Shown piece by piece: positions 44,655-57,604 of a stretch of DNA of 64,000 nucleotides. Position 1 is the first letter of the stretch. Each line of letters begins with the position of its first letter. This DNA is from Zopfochytrium polystomum (taxonomy: Eukaryota > Chytridiomycota > Chytridiomycetes > Chytridiales > Chytridiaceae), in contig JAIVFJ010000018.1 in assembly GCA_025765615.1 (NCBI GenBank), positions 1-64,000 on the forward strand, read 5' to 3'. The position numbers and the translations under genes were made by a program. Below the pieces are notes generated by a model. The model did not search any database, had not been told where the DNA came from, and saw only the letters and a list, made by a program, of their open reading frames with translations.

Positions 44655-47600
44655 TCAGTAGCTGGACTGCTGGTAATCCCACCCTTGGTACGAGTACGCC
44701 GGCCACGCCTGGGCCGCCGCCGCCGGGTAGCCGCCGTACTGCATACCGGGCATGCCGGGCATCGCGTTCGGCGCCACGACGGGCATCGCCCCACCCGCGC
44801 CGCCACCCAGGCCCACACCCACGCCCATACCGGGCATACCGCCTCCTGGGCCGCCTGCGCCTCGGCCCGCCCCGCCCACAACGGCAGCGACCGGGTTCAG
44901 CGACGGGATCGCCGGCGCGCCGCCGCCTAGCGGCGTAGTTGCGGCGCTGCCGACCTTGGCGACTTTGGCCGCGCGCGACGGGCTGCCGCTGTTGTCGTCC
45001 GACACGCTCGCAGACCGCTTCTTGGACGACGCGCCACTGCCGTTTGCGGCGGCCCCCGCCGCCGCCGCCGCCGCCAGCGCGGCCGGGCTCGAGTACGCCT
45101 GGTACACGGCCTGCTCGATTTCGTTGGCGTCGGCGATCGACGCGAGGTGCTCCACGCAAAAGTCCGCGTACTTCTGCCCCAGCACGGTCTTCTCGTCAGA
45201 GTTGAGCGCTTCGGACTGCTTCACCAGCTGCCACGCCGCGTCGACGTGTTCCCGGCTTGTTGCACCTGAAAGGAGTTTCAGAAAAGGGCCACGCAGTTGG
45301 CATCAACAAATACAAAAAAAAAAACGCACCAGGAAGCCCCACTTCAAAGAGGAAATAGTTTACGACAAAGTACTTCAGCGCTGCCCCAGTCGATGCATTT
45401 TCGACATACACCGCCCGCGCTCCGTCAACGTCGGCTTTTGTCTATTATCGCTTGCGGTCAGAGGGGAAGATGCGAGGGGAAGAAAATAATAGAGCCCTCC
45501 GCAATCCAAACCCAAATAAGTTTGTACCTGGTAAATGTATTTCGCCTTGGTCGCAGCAAGGAAACCGGCGAGCTTCTCGTCCGTTGCTTCGGCAACGGAT
45601 TTGTTTAAAAACTCCAATCCGGCCTCGTATCCCGAGTGGCGCCGCAGAAAGTGGGCATATTTGTATATTGTCTCAGCGTGGCCAGCGACTGCGACGTTGA
45701 TTGCAGAGGGGGGAAGGAGTATAATATAAGCAACGCTGTTAACGTGGCCATACACCCCTCAACCCTCCGTCTTACCAGACTCCAGCTGCTTCACGTACAA
45801 CTCCTTGGCCTCAGCCACCCGCCCGTGCTGCTCTTCAAACGCCGCATACGCAAGCCGTATTTCAGTCCGCCTAAAAAACCAAACGAGAAAAATCCCCATA
45901 GGTGAATCGAGGACCAAAATGGTTTCGACCCAAGTAAAGGGGAGAGGCGGTGATCAGTAAGGTATGTCAAAGGCCGTTTGTGATTTTCTTTTCGGTACCC
46001 AGGTGGTAAAAAGATGGAAGAAGCACGAATAAAAGCGTTTCTCGCACCCTCCGAGTCTCCCTTCGACACTAGGAACTTGACGTATCTCAGCCAAAACTCT
46101 TCATAGAGGGCGCAGGCGACCAGACACCTCTCGTAGAGGATGTACACGCGGGTCAGGTCTGATTCGTCGGCCGTTTCTTCAAAGTCCAGGTACTTTCGCC
46201 AGTTCTGGAGCTGGCCCTCGTCCAGCGGCTTAATGTGAAAGTACGGCCGCTTGATTTCAGACTCGAAGACCCAGCGCTTGTGAACGGCGTCCTGCGTTTG
46301 CAGGTATATCGCTGACTTGATCGAGTGAATTCGCTGACGCAGTTCCGCTTCAATGTCGCTGTCGTTCTGAACCGCCGTCCGCACGGTATTAGCTCGTTTT
46401 TCCGCTTAGCCCCCGGCTGGGGCTCGCATTCTCACCGTGGTTCCTGCAGGTGCCTCCGCGCCGTTAGTGGCCTTGTCGTGACGGATTTCGCTTTGAAGCT
46501 GATCAATTTCCTCGAGAGGCAAAAGTTCCGTGACTGGTCGCGTCACAGACAACTGAGAGTACCTTAAAACAATAAAAAAAACAAGTAAGACCAAGGAGAA
46601 ACGGCTCAGCATCTGCGCAAAAGATGCGTTATAGGGGAGCCGCGCTCACTTTTCAAAGTAGCGGGAGTACTGATGCAGGGGGATCCGGATAATCCTTTCC
46701 AATATGGCAATGACTCGCTCGGGATGCTGCTTCGTTTCTTCAAAATCGATGTACTTGTCCCAAAAGGGGTGGCTGAGGAAATCGAACCCCACAGCCGCAG
46801 CCGCTCGCTCGAAAACCCTGGGGGCACCGAGAAAATAAAAAAATTCGGAAAAACGACGTGGCAAACGATGGATGGGGTATCAGGATTCAGATGGGAAAAG
46901 TCAGCGCAACGCAGCATCGAAAGATTAAAGACGCAAAAGCAAATAAAGCACTCGGTCAAGGTAACTCATGTACGCGGTTATGGGCACGTCAAATCCACGT
47001 CCTTTCACGGTGGTTATAAGAAACCCCAGCGCCAAATACTGTTCGGACAAGAGGGGGGGGAGTTTCTCAACTTAGAGAGAGAACAGCGCGGTGGGGGGTG
47101 AAGGAAGCGACGATACGAATTGAATTCTTGCCTTCCAGCCGCAATATCGAAGCCAAATGGCAAGTGGTTTTCCATAGAGACGGTAGTCGCGTCTCGAAGG
47201 GGGGAAAGGCACTCAAGCCCCGGGCTTACTTCTTCCCATTTGGAAGGAGTCACGAAGGGAAGCGGGAGAGATTGGAATTGGGTTTGAAAAGGAGGCGCCC
47301 TACGGGACGAGGTGACTATGGACTGTCGTTTGAGCGCCGGTGCAAGCACCAGAGGATGGACAGGCGGCGCATCGTTTCATAAAAGAACGGTGCGAGGGGC
47401 GCGGACCGAGGAATAGCCCGCGTGGACGGACGCACCGCAACCAGCACCACCGTCCCCCACAGAAAAATCAAGAAAACAAACAAAAAGAAATAAAAAAAAA
47501 AACAACAAAAAAACCCCAAGCCCCCCACCAAACTTACCCTCTCACTTCCTCCTCATCCTGACACTTTTCCGACTTGAACAGGCAAAAGTGCGTCCAAAAG

Positions 47601-48162
47601 TCGACGCTATTGTGAATGGAAAGCACCGCCCGCTCGTATATCTGTGTGTAGTGTTGGGTTGGGAGGGGAGTACACCGGGGGAATAGATCGTGTTAACTGA
47701 ATCTGGAGTAAAAACGACGGGGTAGTTCTCAAAATAAATTTACCGCCTCCGCCTTTTCGACGCCTTCGAGGGTAAGTACGGCGTCAGCGTACTTTTTCCA
47801 GTACCCAAAGCACAGCGGAAATTTAGACAAGAAGTGGTCGTAGACGGTCCGGAGGTTGGTTCCGTGGTCCAGCGGCCAATCCTTTGAGATGCCGCCGCCG
47901 GCGGCTTCTGCGGTTCGAATCAAAGACTCCCATGACGCGAAATCGTCCGGATTCTGGATTTTGTCGGCAACGGGGGTGTGGAGGGTAGGCGGGGGAGGAA
48001 GACCATGGTTTCAGCCAACGATCCATCGACGCCGCCCGCCCCCCAAACAAAAACCAAACGCGATACAACGCTCACCTCGGACACAAGCGCCCAGTACTTT
48101 TCGAAATCCGACTGAGCGGCGGGGTGGTCGTCGGCTTGCGCGCTGCTGTCTGCTGCTTGTGC

Positions 48163-48193
<31 letters not shown>

Positions 48194-48315
48194 GTGCATG
48201 TGTGTTGTGTCGCGAAAACAATCGAGATGGCGGGCGGGACGAGATCCAAACCGAACAAGTAGAACCCGGAGGGGAGGGGGGCGGAAATTTTTGGCTTGGT
48301 TAGAACGGGTTTCAA
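44655..48315 (-). CDS. PRP39: PRP39-like U1 snRNP splicing factor (HAT repeats)
   Basis: Nine downstream exons join in phase: 47953-47744, 47641-47538, 46817-46650, 46562-46436, 46366-45999, 45870-45776, 45688-45528, 45441-45330, 45265-44655 (651 residues). They are preceded by an exon ending at 48076 (FEKYWALVSE). The 5' end is uncertain: that frame is open to ATG at 48315 but crosses a CA-repeat, and an upstream exon is possible. Half-a-TPR units are clear: FLSKFPLCFGYWKKYAD, YERAVLSIHNSVDFW, HPFWDKYIDFEE and LYEEFWLRYVKFL. Order and content match Prp39, which helps U1 snRNP recognise 5' splice sites in the nucleus. The C-terminus is Gly/Pro/Met/Ala-rich and ends in a Tyr/Gln stretch. The intron 46818-47537 is unusually long (720 bp). 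Confidence 0.85.
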
Positions 48316-48596
48316 GGGACGCTTTGCGAAAGTAAACGGTGGGGGGGAGGGGATCGAGGATCCAAGACTAAGCCTTGGGGACGGAATGGCACTTGTCCCG
48401 TCCCGACCACATCATGAGCCTCGGGAATGCGTGTCTCCTCAAGCGATCCGTTGGATGTGGATTCTAGGATGCCATCAGTCCCAGGAGCAAGAGGAGGGGG
48501 GTGGTCGTTTAGGGGCGCGGGTGCGATTCGCTGACGAGAGCGTTGCGGGAGGGGACGGTGGAGCGCGCCAATAAAACCACCAACCCATCATGTCAA

Positions 48597-48646
<50 letters not shown>

Positions 48647-49108
48647 CATCGTCTGCGGAGAGCGACCACCTTTTGCGAAAGAAGGGATGCCGCCACAAAG
48701 GTTATAAAGTTGGCCACACGAAGGAGGTAGTAACCGCGGTGAAGGTGGAACGGAAACCGACGATTTATTTTTCCATAGGAAAGCGGAAACCCCAGCGATG
48801 CAGTAGAAAGTGGAAAAAGTAGAAAAGAAAAAGAATAACCGGAACGGGACAGACAGCGCGGGCAAAGGAACCGAAAAACCATCGGAGAGGTTTTCGGACA
48901 AGGCTAGTGGGAAAAACAAAGAGAAACGGCTCACTCCAGCTTGCAACCGGAATCTGATAGAGAGCCCACGTAATGAATTTTTGATTCAGCCAGGGCAGAG
49001 AATCGATTGCAGGGCAGAGTGGGGCACATAGAATGGGAGGGAGTAGCAAGTTCATAGCCGAAGGGATAGAAAAAAATCGCCTGCCTGGAGCCACTTCTGT
49101 AGCGCCGC
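48316..49108. other. Intergenic region with a 45-base T run
   Basis: T run at 48600-48644. No gene supported; contains the 5' flank of the PRP39-like gene and the 3' flank of the Sel1 gene. Confidence 0.45.
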
Positions 49109-51640
49109 TCAAAACCGACGATCCATGAAATGCCTCAGCTTCTTGCACCCAGCGCTCCCGCACACGTCGCAGCGAAACTTGATCGAAGACACCGCGCGGG
49201 CCGCCAGCACGCCGTCGAAGCGACCGCTGCGCGCGTCGGCGACGCAGCCGGCAAACTCGTCGGCGCCGAGGACGCCCGAATCGTCGAGGAGAGACAGGAT
49301 CTGGAGGACCAGTTCCGCGGGGAGGTCGAGGATGGTGGCGGCGGACGCCGGGGCACGGCGAACGAGGGGGCCGGGTTTGTTGCTGCTGCTGGAGGCCGCC
49401 GGCTTTGTCTTTGTGGGAGCGGGCAGAGATCTTACGGAGCCGAGGCTGAGGGAGGGGCCGACGGAGGCGAGGTGGGGCAGGTAGAGGCCTGTGGAAAGCT
49501 GGGGGATAGACGACGCGCGACGCAGCGGTGCGCCCGGGCGCGGGGTTGACGTGGGTGGGGACGGGTTCGAAAAAGCAAAGTGGCGGAGAGGCACCGTCCA
49601 GGTGACGCGCTTTGTAAGTTCCTTGCCCTTTGGTCCTGGGGGTGAAGAGGAGGGGGAACGTATTGCGGAAACGAGTGCGGGTCCTGGTGAAGGTGCCTGC
49701 AATGGCGGCGTGTGTGGGCTGGTCTTTGCTGGCTTTGCGTGCAGTAAAATGCGAGCGGCACACGAAACCCTCGCGGCGATAAGGGGTCTTATTCGTGCCC
49801 GTGCGTCCTGAGATCCTTTGCATGCGGCTTGAGTGTAGAACTTCATAGCCGATGCGCGGTTGATTCCCACGCCGATTCCTTGCTCGTAGCAGATTCCGAG
49901 GGAAAATAGAGACATGACGTGGTCCTGGTCTGCGGCTGCGTGGAACCAGGTTACGGCCATGGAGTTGTCTGGAAAGACGCCTATGCCTTCATGATAGCAT
50001 CGTCCAAGATTGTACTGAGCGTGGGGGTGACCGCTGAGTGCGGCGGTACGGTAGTAGTGGGCAGCCCGCTGGGTTTGGCGGGACACGCCCAGCCCTTGCT
50101 CGTGGAAGATTCCAAGGACATTTTGGGCATTTACGGAACCAAAGAGTGAGGCACGCACGTACCTACGATTTTTCGAGCTTAGCGAACAAGAGAGTAAGAC
50201 GGCACGCTCTTACCATTCATACGCTTGGAAAACGTCCTCCTCGACCGCTACTCCACGTTCGAACAAAGTACCGATATTATAGATCGCCGCAGCTTCCTTC
50301 TTCTCGGCGGCGCGAATGTACCACTTCAATCCCAGTTTCGGGTTTTTCACGCAGCCCGACCCTTCCAGGTACAAGTTTCCAAGCACGTTCTGAGCTCCCG
50401 CATGACCGAGGACGGCTGCGCTCTCACACCATTTGAACGCCAATTCGTCGTTCTGCAGGACGGCGATGCCATTGTAGTAGCAGAGAGCGAGGCAGAACTG
50501 AGCGGGCGCAATGTTGGCGTCGGAGGCGGCGCGGAGCCACGCGACTGACGCCTCGCCGCGAACTTTGCACGCTGCGCTCCACCGTTGGGCTTCTTTGAGG
50601 TGGATTTTGACACCTGGGCGGCCGTGGGTTTTGAGGAAAGCCAGGCGAGCTTGGGCGAGACCGCAGCCGGCTTTTGCCGCTTGCGTGTAGAGCCTGCGGG
50701 ATTTTTTCCGGGCGGGGACGAAAAGTATCAGCGATTGAAGGAAAAGCAATAATCAGCCCGAAATTAATTGAACGGGATTGGTTGATGAGGGTGGAGATTG
50801 ATTGTTTTTTCATTGAAATTTGATTGGACCGGGCTTTGAAATGAGGATTCTCAGATGAAAGGGAGGTGGCCCACGAAGCAGGGTGCTATCCAGGGGGGAC
50901 AGGCTCGAATCAAGCCTTTACCTCTCGGCCTCTCTCAGGTCGATGTTCAGGCCGCCGAGGCCAAACTCCTGGAAGAACCCGCACACGGCGGTGGCGATGG
51001 GGAGGCCGGAGCGGCTAGCCTTATCAAAGTGGCGAAGGGCTCGGGCCGCCTTTGATAGAGATGACACCGCCACAAGGCTCGCCGGGGGGGACGACGGAGA
51101 TGGTGGCATCGAATGCGCAGTGCCCGCAGTGTCCGCAGAGAGGACGTTCTCTACGGAAGCGAGCGGGCTGATGCGGGCGCTGGAGTGCACCGACGTGGGC
51201 GGCGGCGAGCCGGGGGGTGCCGACGGCGGAGACGAGGACGACGACGACGGCAGAGTCGACGGCAAGGAGTGAGAGGAGGAGGAGAACAGGAGCGACGAGG
51301 CCAGTACGAAGCGGGAGACCTCACGCAACCTGAAGGAGTGGGGCGGGTGCCCGTGTTGCCGACCTGGCCGGCCGTCGCTACGCAGTGGCTTCAATGAGCG
51401 TAATGCAACTGCAGTTGCTGCACCTGCCGCTGCTGCTGCTCCTGTCGCCGGCTGTTGGCCCGACGTCGCCGTGGCGGTCTCCAACAACGAGGATGAGGAT
51501 GGGAACGATGCAAACTGGGGCGTCTGCTGCTGTTGCCGCCGGCCATGACGACGAGTGGTGGCGGCAGAGGCCCGCTGCTGCTGCTGCTGCTGGTGCTGCC
51601 CTGTGCCGCCACCCACCACCTCCTGCTCCTCTCCCGACAT
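49109..51640 (-). CDS. Sel1-repeat protein with F-box-like C-terminus
   Basis: Three exons in phase: 51640-50922, 50693-50214, 50162-49109; 750 residues. I start at MSGEEQEV (51640) rather than the earlier ATG at 51688 because the downstream ATG opens an acidic head like a normal N-terminus; either is possible. Residues 1-200 are low complexity (poly-Gln, Ser/Pro). Residues about 200-500 hold roughly seven Sel1-like repeats (for example AQFCLALCYYNGIAV, AQNVLGNLYLEGSGC, AQYNLGRCYHEGIGV), which form helical scaffolds for protein binding. Near residue 690, ILDLPAELVLQILSLLD has the F-box pattern. The end carries a C-x2-C...C cluster (CDVCGSAGCKK). A substrate adaptor for SCF ubiquitin ligase is plausible but inferred. 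Confidence 0.8.
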
Positions 51641-52238
51641 TTTTTCTGTCTGGTTTGGGCGTTGTTGGGTGGCTCGGCTTTCTTTCATTTTATTTTTATT
51701 TATTTATTTATTTATTTTTTCCTTTTGTTGTTGTTGGTTCAGGGTACCGTCTGTCTGCGTCCGGTCCTTGTCAAACAATTTTCAACATTTTAACATTTTT
51801 GGAAATTTGCCCAGTCCCCAAAGCCAAAAAACAAAAAAGGCACCACCACGTGCGCTTCCCACGGATATAACTTTCAATAGAACAAAATCAACCATAAATA
51901 ATACTATGTGAAACATGGGCGCCTTTTGGCCAAAAATCGGGGAAAACTGACCATCATTTGCAAGCGCATCGAGAGGATCGAGGATGGTTACAGGGTCCCA
52001 AAGCCGCGGGTCGTCGGCGTGTCGCTCCGGTTCGTCGAATGCTTATGCACGTGGCACTGTAGGGCAGGCGGGCAGGCAGACACCCCCTCCGCGAAGAGCC
52101 AATCCATAATCTCCTTACGTTCATCATAACCTTATTTTTTGGCGACCGAACCGAACCAACACCACGACGACGACAACAAGAAAGCACCACCAGCAAACGC
52201 AAACCAACACAAGCAAGAAACAAAGGGGCCAGCCAGCC

Positions 52239-52285
<47 letters not shown>

Positions 52286-52462
52286 GACAACAACAATGGC
52301 AACAACAGCACACTTACCAATCAACAACCAAGAAGAGCTCAAAACACTGTATGCCCCAAAGCTTGCTTCCACCAGCAGCCTTTTTTGAGACCCGTCCAAC
52401 CGTGACGGTTCGCATTGTTGTTGCTCTCCCGGAAAGGAAATATGGAGTTTGTTTGGTGCATG

Positions 52463-52513
<51 letters not shown>

Positions 52514-52839
52514 CTCTCTCTCCCTCTCCCTCCCATTTGAAACCAAAAAAAAAAGAAGAAAAGAGGACAAACAGGAAGCAGGGAGGGAGAAAGAGAAAGT
52601 GTGAGAGCGAGAGAGACAGAGAGACAGAGACAGACAGAGACAGAGACCACGAGGGAGAGGGAGACAAAGACGAAAAAACAAAGCGCTCCTCGTTCCCACC
52701 AACAGGCCCTTATCTTTGGAAACTGACAACCCACCCTTCCACCACCCCCCCCACCTCACACCCCCGTCCTCCTCCTCCCAACTCTCTCGGCCCCCCCTCG
52801 CCTCGCCCCCCCCCCTGAGAATCCAAAGATCACATAGAG
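51641..52839. other. Intergenic region between divergent genes
   Basis: Holds an (ATTT)n tract (about 51690-51720), a (CAA)n tract (about 52240-52300), a (TC)n run (52468-52510) and a GA/CAGA-rich tract (52560-52660). No gene supported. Confidence 0.5.
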
Positions 52840-54574
52840 ATGGCCGCACAACCGCAGCTTCTTCTGCCGCAGGAGCACCACCAGCCGCACCGCCAGCCTG
52901 CGCTGCAGCCGCCGACCGACGCCTTCGCCGCCGCCCCCGCAGACGCCGCCCCCGCCCTGGCAGCCGCTGCCGGTGGCGGGCTCACCGCAGAGCAGCTGCA
53001 GCAGTTCGACGAGGACGGCTTCCTCGTCATCGAGAACTTTTTCCCGCTGGACGATGCGCGGCGCATGCTGGCCCGCTCGCGCGAGCTGCTGGAGGAGTTT
53101 GCCCTCGTTTCCCACCCAAAGACAAAGTTTACCACGTCCATGGTGAGTTTGTGGTGAGGGGAGAGAAAGTGATTGAGAGTGTGTGGTACAGAGAGAGAGT
53201 GATGCCAGAGACGAGAGAGAGAGCGTTCGATTGTGATGTGTGCGTGCGTGCTGTGTGCGCCAGGGGCGCTGCGATCCCCGATCTGTGGTGTGTGTGTGTG
53301 GGTGTGGCGTGCCAACAACAGGGAGACACAATAAAGCTCACAAACAAGCAAAACGTCAACCTTTTACATCCCCACAGGACAATCTCATCGGCGGCGACTA
53401 CTTCATGCGTAAGTGTAAAGTGCCAAACCCCTATGCAACTAACCACCGTTAAAAACACCATGCTCAAACGCAGAATCGGGCGACAAGGTGCGATTCTTTT
53501 TCGAGATCGACGCGCTCGACGGCGACGGCAACCTGCTGGTCCCCAAGCTGCTGTCGGTCAACAAAATCGGCCACGCCCTGCACGTCCGCGAGCCCATCTT
53601 CCACGAGTTTTCAACGCGGGACCGCATCAAGGCGATATCAAAGTCGCTGGGGTACAAGGACGCGAGGATTATGCAGAGTATGATTGTGTGAGTGGTTGCA
53701 CACGCCTCCCCCCATACGCGCGCGCACAACGCACACACACACACACACACACAGTCGAATTTTTTCCTCTCTTTTTTTTCGGGAGCTACTAGCCCCGTCA
53801 CCCCCCCCCCCCCACCCCACCGCTCGTCATACTGATTTATTGGAGCTTGGCTTTGTTAAACCAGATTGAAGAACCCGAGAATAGGCGGAGAGGTTCCGAC
53901 GCACCAAGTACGGGCGGGCTTGTTTTTGGAACATGCCTTTGCGAGCGGGGCCGCATTCCGCTGACAATTGAGTTTTCTTTTTTCTTTTTAGGATTCAACG
54001 TTTCAATACACGGACCCGCCCTCGACAACGGCGTTTTGGTTTGCGCTGGAAGACTGCACACCCGAGAACGCGTGCCTGTGGTTTGCAAAAGGGTCGCACA
54101 AGAGTTGAGTTTTTTTCTTTTCTGTTTTTTTTTCTTTTTTTTGAGCGGAACCGCCGTTTTCTTACCTAGCAACCATCCAACTCAACGCAAAAAAAAATGT
54201 ACAGGATACAACGTGCTGTCGCGAGTGACTCGAAAAGAGGAAGGCGGGCTCCAGTTCATTCGGCTTGAGCCAGAGCCCGAGGGGAAAAGCGAGGAAATTT
54301 TCACATGCGTACCCGTAAAGGCTGGTGCGTTTTTTGCCCATCCCAACCCTTGCCCTTTCCCCGTTTTCTCACTCCCCCCCCGCCCTTTCAATCCCCAGGC
54401 TCGCTCGTCCTCATCCACGGCCAAGTGCTGCACCGGAGCCCCCTCAACAAGTCTGCGAAAAGCCGGAACGTGTACACGTTCCAGGTGATCGAGGGGGAGT
54501 TCCCGTACCCGGCGGATAACTGGCTTCAGCCAACGCCGGAGACGCCGTTCTTGGCTCTTTTTGACGGGAAGTAA
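52840..54574 (+). CDS. Phytanoyl-CoA dioxygenase-family oxygenase (PHYHD1-like)
   Basis: Seven exons in phase: 52840-53142, 53378-53408, 53474-53687, 53865-53907, 53992-54103, 54205-54324, 54399-54574; 332 residues. After a Gln/Pro/Ala-rich head, [17 protein letters not shown] is the usual N-terminal strand. The iron-binding HxD is H196-Q-D198, split by intron 4. [17 protein letters not shown] and SHK follow, and the distal His lies in HGQVLHRS (about H286) with an adjacent Arg that would hold 2-oxoglutarate. The family uses Fe(II), 2-oxoglutarate and oxygen to hydroxylate small molecules. Closest in pattern to PHYHD1, whose natural substrate is unclear. No peroxisomal SKL-type tail (ends DGK). 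Donor of intron 5 is GTTGAG, which is weak but gives the expected frame. Confidence 0.9.
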
Positions 54575-54928
54575 ATGTTTAAGGGGAAGGGAGAGTGGTG
54601 GGAGGTAAAGGAAGGGGAGAGAGAGAGTGTGTGGGGTGGGATCTATCAGGGATTTTTCTTTCTTTTTTTTTTGGGTCTGGAGGAAGAGATGCTGGTGGTC
54701 CGTAATTAATAAAAGTACTCTTTCGTTTTCCTCCTCTCTTGCGAGGGTCGCGGGTTGCCCAGTTTGTCGGGAGGTTTATAGATAGAGAAGTAAAAGAAGT
54801 AAAAGAGTTGGGAGTGGTTTGTTGCGGGGAGGCAGGGAGAGACATTCGGAGACAAAGCAAGACAGCACCGCCCAGCCACAGCGTTGGACAAATATAGAAT
54901 CCACAAGGGAGATGATTGGCAGTGGACC

Positions 54929-55000
<72 letters not shown>

Positions 55001-55242
55001 GACATAGAGTGAGTGAGTGTGTGAGTGAGAGAGACAGAGCGGGATTCACAAAACGAGACAGACAGACAACAAGGGGCGATCCAAAACGGGAAAGAAAAAA
55101 ACATATATAATAAAATTTGCCTCGTTTTCTTTTCAGTGGGTTCCTTGAAAAAGGAGATTTTTGGGGGAATAGAAACAGAAACAGAAGGAAGATAAAAAAG
55201 GAAAGAAAAGGAAGAAGAGAAAAAAAAAAGACTAACACAACA
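54575..55242. other. Intergenic region with GA microsatellite
   Basis: (GA)n at about 54930-54997, followed by GTGA repeats. This is the presumed promoter region of the next gene. No gene supported. Confidence 0.5.
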
Positions 55243-55620
55243 ATGGTTGCCTTTGCGTTCGCAGCCGCCGCCGTCGCCGTCGCAGCCGCCGCCTCGTCAG
55301 TGGTCGCCCTCGCGCCAAACGAACCCGAGAGCGGCGTCATCCTCGGCGCATGGCTCTACACGGTGTGGTCCCTCTCTCTTTCCCGTTCTCGTTCCCTCTC
55401 TCCCTTCAAACCCCCCAACCCGCTTAGATCTGCTGCTCGGACGAGACCTGCAGTTGGGGTTTCGGGTGCCAACATTCGATTGGGTCAACAATGACGCCAT
55501 GGGACATTGGATCTTCCAAACTGCACCCACACCCTCCTGGCCTCCGGCATCCCAACACCCCCCATCCCCCACCCCCCATCCCCCATCCCCCATCCCCATC
55601 CCCTACTCGTCGTGGCTCTG

Positions 55621-55655
<35 letters not shown>

Positions 55656-56851
55656 CTGTACCTTCACCACAGGCCGATGATCCTTCGCTTCCCGACATTG
55701 GCTACGACAGGCCGTCCAAGTTCAACCAGCGCCTTGGCCTCAATGCCGGAGCCTTCCAGTTCGAGCAGAACATCCCCCTGAAGAAGAACCCCTACACGGC
55801 CGCGCACGAGGACATGGTGGCGAACACCACCTACCTTGACGACGGCACCGACGCCAGCATCTTCATCACCGTCTACGCCGAGGAAACCACCTCGGCCGGC
55901 TCCGGTCTGGACCTCGTCACCGACGCCGAGCTAAACAAGCTGGCCGCCCAGATGGTCGACCTGTACAACAAGACCGGCCGCGGCATCTTCATCCGCTTCT
56001 GCCCAGAGATGAACGGCAACTGGTTCCTGTACGGCCAGAAGCCGGACCAGTTCAAGGCGACCTGGATCCGCTTCGCCAACATCATGCGCGCCAACGCTCC
56101 CGGCGTCGCGCTCGTCTGGTCGCCCAACTTTGACCTGGGCGACGGCCAGTCGTACGCCCCTTACTACCCGGGCGACCAGTACGTCGACTGGGTTGGCCTC
56201 TCCGCCTACTGGAAGGGCTCCAAGTCCGCCGTCCAAAACACCAACACGGCGCCCCCGGCCAACATCTTCGCCGAATTCACCGACGGCGTGGCCCCGGAGG
56301 GCGGCGCGACCAACTTTTACCAGACCTACGCGGCGGCCAAGAACAAGCCGTTCGTCCTGTCGGAGGGCGGCTCGGCGTTCATCACCTGCCAGGGCCCGGA
56401 CGACACGTTGGCCAACTGCGTGACGGCCGCGGCCGGCGACGGGCAGCTCGGGATCAACAAGGCGTTCTGGGGGTCGGTGCTGTCGGACGACTTTTTGTCG
56501 GCGCACCCGCTGTTCAAGATGTTCCAGATCTTTGAGCACAAAAAGTTTGAGACGTACAACGGCGGGTCCGGCATGGTGTTCCGCGACTTCCGCGTGTCGG
56601 TCGACGCCACCACCCGCGACTGGTTCAAGAGCCGCGTGCAGACGCTGGCCGACGCGGGCAAGATCATCCTGGGGAACGTGCCCGTCAAGACCACGTCGTC
56701 GGCCAAGGGCGCGACGTCCACCGGCGCCAGCCAGACCGTTTCGACGACCGGCACGACCTCGAGCAAGTCTGGCGCCGTCCGCGGCGCGGCTTCTGCGGTC
56801 GGCGTCCCGGCGCTTGTCTTTGCGGCTGTTGCTGTTTTCCTTGCTCTGTAG
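55243..56851 (+). CDS. Secreted, probably GPI-anchored GH26-like glycoside hydrolase
   Basis: Two exons, 55243-55362 and 55673-56851; 432 residues. Signal peptide in residues 1-22 (Ala/Val-rich). The catalytic domain starts GVILGAWLY. The acid/base is likely E152 in FCPEMNGNW, followed by LVWSPNF and VDWVGLSAYW, and the likely nucleophile is E271 in FVLSEGGSAF. This order fits the GH26-like branch of clan GH-A; mannan or a mixed beta-glucan is the probable substrate, not provable here. A Ser/Thr-rich stretch (about 365-410) and a hydrophobic C-terminal tail suggest a GPI anchor to the wall or membrane. The intron (310 bp) carries CCCCCAT repeats and a (CT)n tract as its polypyrimidine tract. 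Confidence 0.82.
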
Positions 56852-57604
56852 ACTGGATAGAAAAGAAAAGTAGCGCTTTTGGATTTTTATTTGGATTCAT
56901 TGGCCTCGCTTTTTGTCTCTTTTCCCCCCTTATTTCTGTCCCTTTTTTCTATCCGGTTCCCACCCCCTGAAACCTGAAACGCTTTTCCCTTTTTCACCCG
57001 GCTCTCCTCTTGATTCCATCCAAGGACATTCCCTTGAAACTTTGTTCTTCGCAACGAGAGCAACAACCAAAAAAGAGGAACAAAGGCGGGAGGGGGGAAG
57101 GGGGGAAAATAAAAATTACGCGAATCCTCTATCGATCTTTTTTGATGGGCAGGTCACCGCTTGAAACATTCCGGACCATCATCCTGCTGATTTTACGACC
57201 CCGTGGCATAGCAAGCCCTTGCAGCCTACAAGGGTACAAGTTGTAGGCGAAAAAACCGAGGTTTTGAATTTGCTGGGGAAAAAAAAAAAAAAAAAAAAAA
57301 TAGTGATGATTGATGATTGTTATCTTCTAGTTCTGCGGCTTGCTTATCTTGCTTTTGCTTTCTCTGCCCAACGCTTCACCAAGTCGGGTTTCTGTTTGAA
57401 TGGTACAATGTTTACTGCACTGGGTGTGCGTTGTCGGGGCATAGAAAGTCGAGCCGGGCCGGTAGAGTCCCGGTGCTTTAACAAATCGAAAAGCTGGCAA
57501 ATGCGAAAGGAGAAGCAAACGATGACTGCTGACTGAGGTATGTGTACTATAATAGATGGAATCCAATAGAATGGGGGGGGGGGGGGATGGGTGGTTTGGT
57601 GTTG
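56852..57604. other. Intergenic region between convergent genes
   Basis: A run at 57281-57300 and G run near 57577. The two flanking genes end here from opposite strands. No gene supported. Confidence 0.5.

Noticed and set aside
47905..47920. GGTTCGAATC, a tRNA T-loop-like motif
   Set aside because: It lies within a PRP39-like coding exon and no cloverleaf can be formed around it. I found no tRNA gene in the window.
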